Origin: Halichondria panicea
Taxonomy: Eukaryota; Porifera; Demospongiae; Suberitida; Halichondriidae
Direction of reading: 5' to 3'
DNA length: 64,000 nucleotides
Assembly: GCF_963675165.1 (NCBI RefSeq)
Contig: NC_087390.1
Span: 2,742,001 to 2,806,000, forward strand
Shown here: positions 61,693-64,000 of the stretch, piece by piece
Position numbering within the stretch: position 1 is the stretch's first letter
How the letters are laid out: each line of letters opens with the position of its first letter
Notes under the pieces: generated by a model
The model's database searches: none
The model's input: only the letters and a program-made list of their open reading frames with translations
What the model was told of the DNA's origin: nothing
Made by a program: the position numbers and the translations under genes

Positions 61693-61801
61693 TAGCCTCG
61701 GTCCCAGGCCGATTTAGACAGGAAGGGGAAAAATACGTTTTTTTCTACCTCTTTTCTACCTAGCGTTCAATTAGAGAAAAGTCGGGCCTGGAACGAGGCT
61801 A
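61693..61801. mobile_element. Family C short Mutator-like MITE with target duplication
   Basis: TAGCCTCGGTCCCAGGCCGA and its reverse gggcctggaacgaggcta, flanked by aaccgaccc and aactgaccc (8 of 9 identical), a 9-bp target duplication. Non-coding, 109 bp. Confidence 0.75.
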
Positions 61802-61809
61802 AACTGACC

Positions 61810-63200
61810 CTATACAAATGGGACAGACATAACCTTGACAGGCATAACCTTTTTTAACGCATGCACTATGAGGTCTGTGTGTAAATTAATACAACCAATC
61901 CTCACGGTACTGTACGATTCGGATGACTGGATCAACAGATCCGAGCTACATAGTCTCAGGTCCAGGCTGCGCCTTAGAAAAGAACGTTCCCTGGACCTAA
62001 GACTACGATGTTACTATCAATTTTATATAGCAGCCAGGAGTGCAAGTGCATGAATGCACTCCTGATTCTAGATATCATCAAAACTAAAAAAACGTTGCTA
62101 GGATTGCCAGCAAAAGAAAAGCGCGAAAAAGCAAAAAATATATAATAAAATATTTTTACTGCCTATATTATTTTAATTTATTATATCCCTTTTGTTAAGA
62201 CATCCGTACCCATAATTATTATGTCTAATTGTGTGAAGGAATATTGACACATAATTATTATCTCCTACACTGCACTACAGATCTGTTTAAGTTACTATAA
62301 AGATATGGATTGGTTTTATTTATGCCACGTACCTAGAGATTAGTCGAGCGCCGCCGTCCTCCTTGAAGGAGGTCGGGAATCAAGCCTATCCACAGTTTTG
62401 TTCTGGCCTGTTACGCAATAGTATCATGAATACCATTTATTCTATGTGGGATTGCAGCTGGTGGAATTGTTGGATTTCCAACAACAGAACAAAACTGTGG
62501 ATAGGCTTGATTCCCGACTAGACTGGCGGCGACAGCCCCTCGTGTACCGCGAGGGACTGGCAAACTGTCTATCAGTCACTCGTCTCAGCTGCAACGAGCA
62601 TTGCAGCCTATCAGATTGCTCAACGTCATATTAGCCCTGTAATTGTAACCGCACTTACACTTCAGGGGATTCAGTGCATTCCATAGTAGCTGAATCTCAT
62701 AGCAAAATTTAACCACATTATCTATAACGATATTCATGTTTAGTAGTGTCATACGATCTATTACACTTCCGCTGAGACGAGTGACTGATAGGCAGTTTGC
62801 CAGTCGCTCGCGCTACACGCTCGGGCGGCTGTCACCGCCAGTCTAATTCCCGACCTCCTTCCGGGCAACGATAGAGGGCGGCGGCGCCCGACTACCTAGA
62901 GATTTGCAATGGGTACTGTACCAGAGACCGATTTCTTGGCGTTTCTTTGTTTTCTGAAGCCAGCTAGCTGTGGTACTTTCCCTTTCTGGTACATCACATG
63001 TGGATTTTTTTAATATTCATTACAATATAAAAACAACACATCTTTGTTTACATGCACACAACGTGGCATAATTGAAAACATTACACAGACAGACAAAACA
63101 TAGATTTTTCTATAGTGTGTCGTTAGAAGCAGACTGTTTAACGTTTACACACTTGTTACAAATTATATAAAACATCATAATTATACAGACAGACAAATGA
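61810..63200. other. Block duplicated from 38815-39540 (3' flank of the paralogue family)
   Basis: Shared stretches include atagcagccaggag, tatttttactgcctat, ggtactttccctttctg, gtggatttttttaatattcat and acagacagacaaatgaatta. After removing the 62341-62894 insertion the order is collinear. A decayed second copy of the last-exon sequence (tatagtgtgtcgttagaagc) is at about 63110-63140. Confidence 0.75.
62341..62894. mobile_element. Mutator-like MITE with 9-bp duplication and a paralogous empty site
   Basis: Ends TAGTCGAGCGCCGCC and GGCGGCGCCCGACTA are inverted repeats, flanked by CCTAGAGAT on both sides (62332-62340 and 62895-62903). The duplicated block at 39315-39335 shows the uninterrupted site (accgagagatgcagg). 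The interior is a foldback with tcgggaatcaagcctatcca arms and no gene. Confidence 0.85.
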
Positions 63201-63201
63201 A

Positions 63202-64000
63202 TTAATATCTAAAGAGATCTTTGTACTCGTTGCTATAGTGTGTCGTTGGAAGCAGAACTGGTATAAACCCATTGTCATCGTCTGGCACCTCAACTACAGA
63301 AACAATGGCATTAATAAAACATTAATTAGGAGCAAATTTAGCAATACTTACCGATTCCTGACTGTGTGTATGCAACTGAGCCCGGGTTTCCCCCCTCCAC
63401 TGGTTGCACACCACCAGCCATTACGTGCAATTGATGATGAATGATTCCAGCTTGTTGTCCTTGCTGCTCGTTATCGAGTTCAATATCGGGGAAGTGGGCG
63501 GGTGGCGGTCCGAGAAGAAAATTAACTGCTAGAACATCTTCACCCTCAATAGGTATGGCAATATCAATTTCCACAGGTAGAGTATCATCTGGAACTGGAG
63601 GGATTGGGTTGACATGAAGTGGAGGATCTTGGGCATTACCGGCTAAACATTCAAACTCTTTGTATCGTGGTACTGCATATACTAGAAGATCATGATGGTC
63701 AGCTGGGAGAATAGAATATCGTTCTTGCAAATCATTGCAAAGTGGACAAACGGGTTGTTGGTGACCTGTATCGTAAGTACCAGAAGTAGACGGGGGTGGG
63801 GGTACTTTAGGATCACCGTTTGCTGATGTTTCCAAAGCACCAGTAACCATTATTGCACCAACCTTGTCCGTAGTGTTCAAAGGTGGTTCTTTCGGATGTA
63901 CTGTGACTTCTAGTGGGACACCTTTCACCACCACCTGAGCATACGACAAGCCAGGGAGGATCAGTGCAGAAGATTGCCTACGATTGTTGATTCCTTGCTC
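63202..64000 (-). CDS. Paralogue 3 of the membrane-protein family, C-terminal part
   Basis: The frame is open from the right edge (64000) to a donor (aatcg|gtaagt, exon end 63352), phase 1 as in paralogues 1 and 2. It joins to a last exon at 63293-63202 encoding 30 codons ending LLPTTHYSNEYKDLFRY and stop. The visible 216 residues are Pro-rich, acidic and cytosol-like, with one CPLC pair and no membrane segment. Family membership rests on the last exon, the shared phase and the shared 3' flank; the upstream part lies outside the window. Confidence 0.65.

Overview
The window is animal nuclear DNA, AT-rich, with many short GT-AG introns (one GC-AG), numerous foldback/MITE elements and simple repeats. 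The gene content is a NACHT-type NLR, a telomerase reverse transcriptase with about 25 small exons, a kinase carrying a CBP-like TAZ zinc finger, and very long repeat-bearing membrane proteins. This suits a compact invertebrate genome, most likely a demosponge of the Amphimedon type. That assignment is inference from style and content, not from a search.

Layout. 1-2320 (-): 5' part of an NLR, running off the left edge. 2321-6459: gene-free, packed with foldback elements. 6460-21641 (+): telomerase reverse transcriptase (TERT), reconstructed exon by exon with all phases consistent (1175 aa). Its intron at 10599-12349 holds an antisense Mutator-like element with a captured, broken RecQ-like helicase fragment. 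22486-31530 (-): 12-exon protein kinase (1045 aa) with an N-terminal TAZ-type zinc finger. 32083-37316 (-), 39933-48775 (-) and 63202-64000 (-): three tandem paralogues of a family I do not recognise. The first two have long low-complexity repeats, two membrane segments flanking an N-glycosylated, multibasic ectodomain, and small separately spliced C-terminal exons. 48776-63201: a transposon-rich block that separates paralogues 2 and 3. It includes a decayed element encoding H2C2, Ulp1-like and PHD domains, a 554-bp tandem duplication, and Mutator-like and Harbinger-like non-autonomous elements.

The genes look like independent loci and not a pathway. The exceptions are the three tandem paralogues, which share exon phase, C-terminal motifs and 3' flanks and clearly arose by local duplication. 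No rRNA, tRNA or CRISPR was seen.
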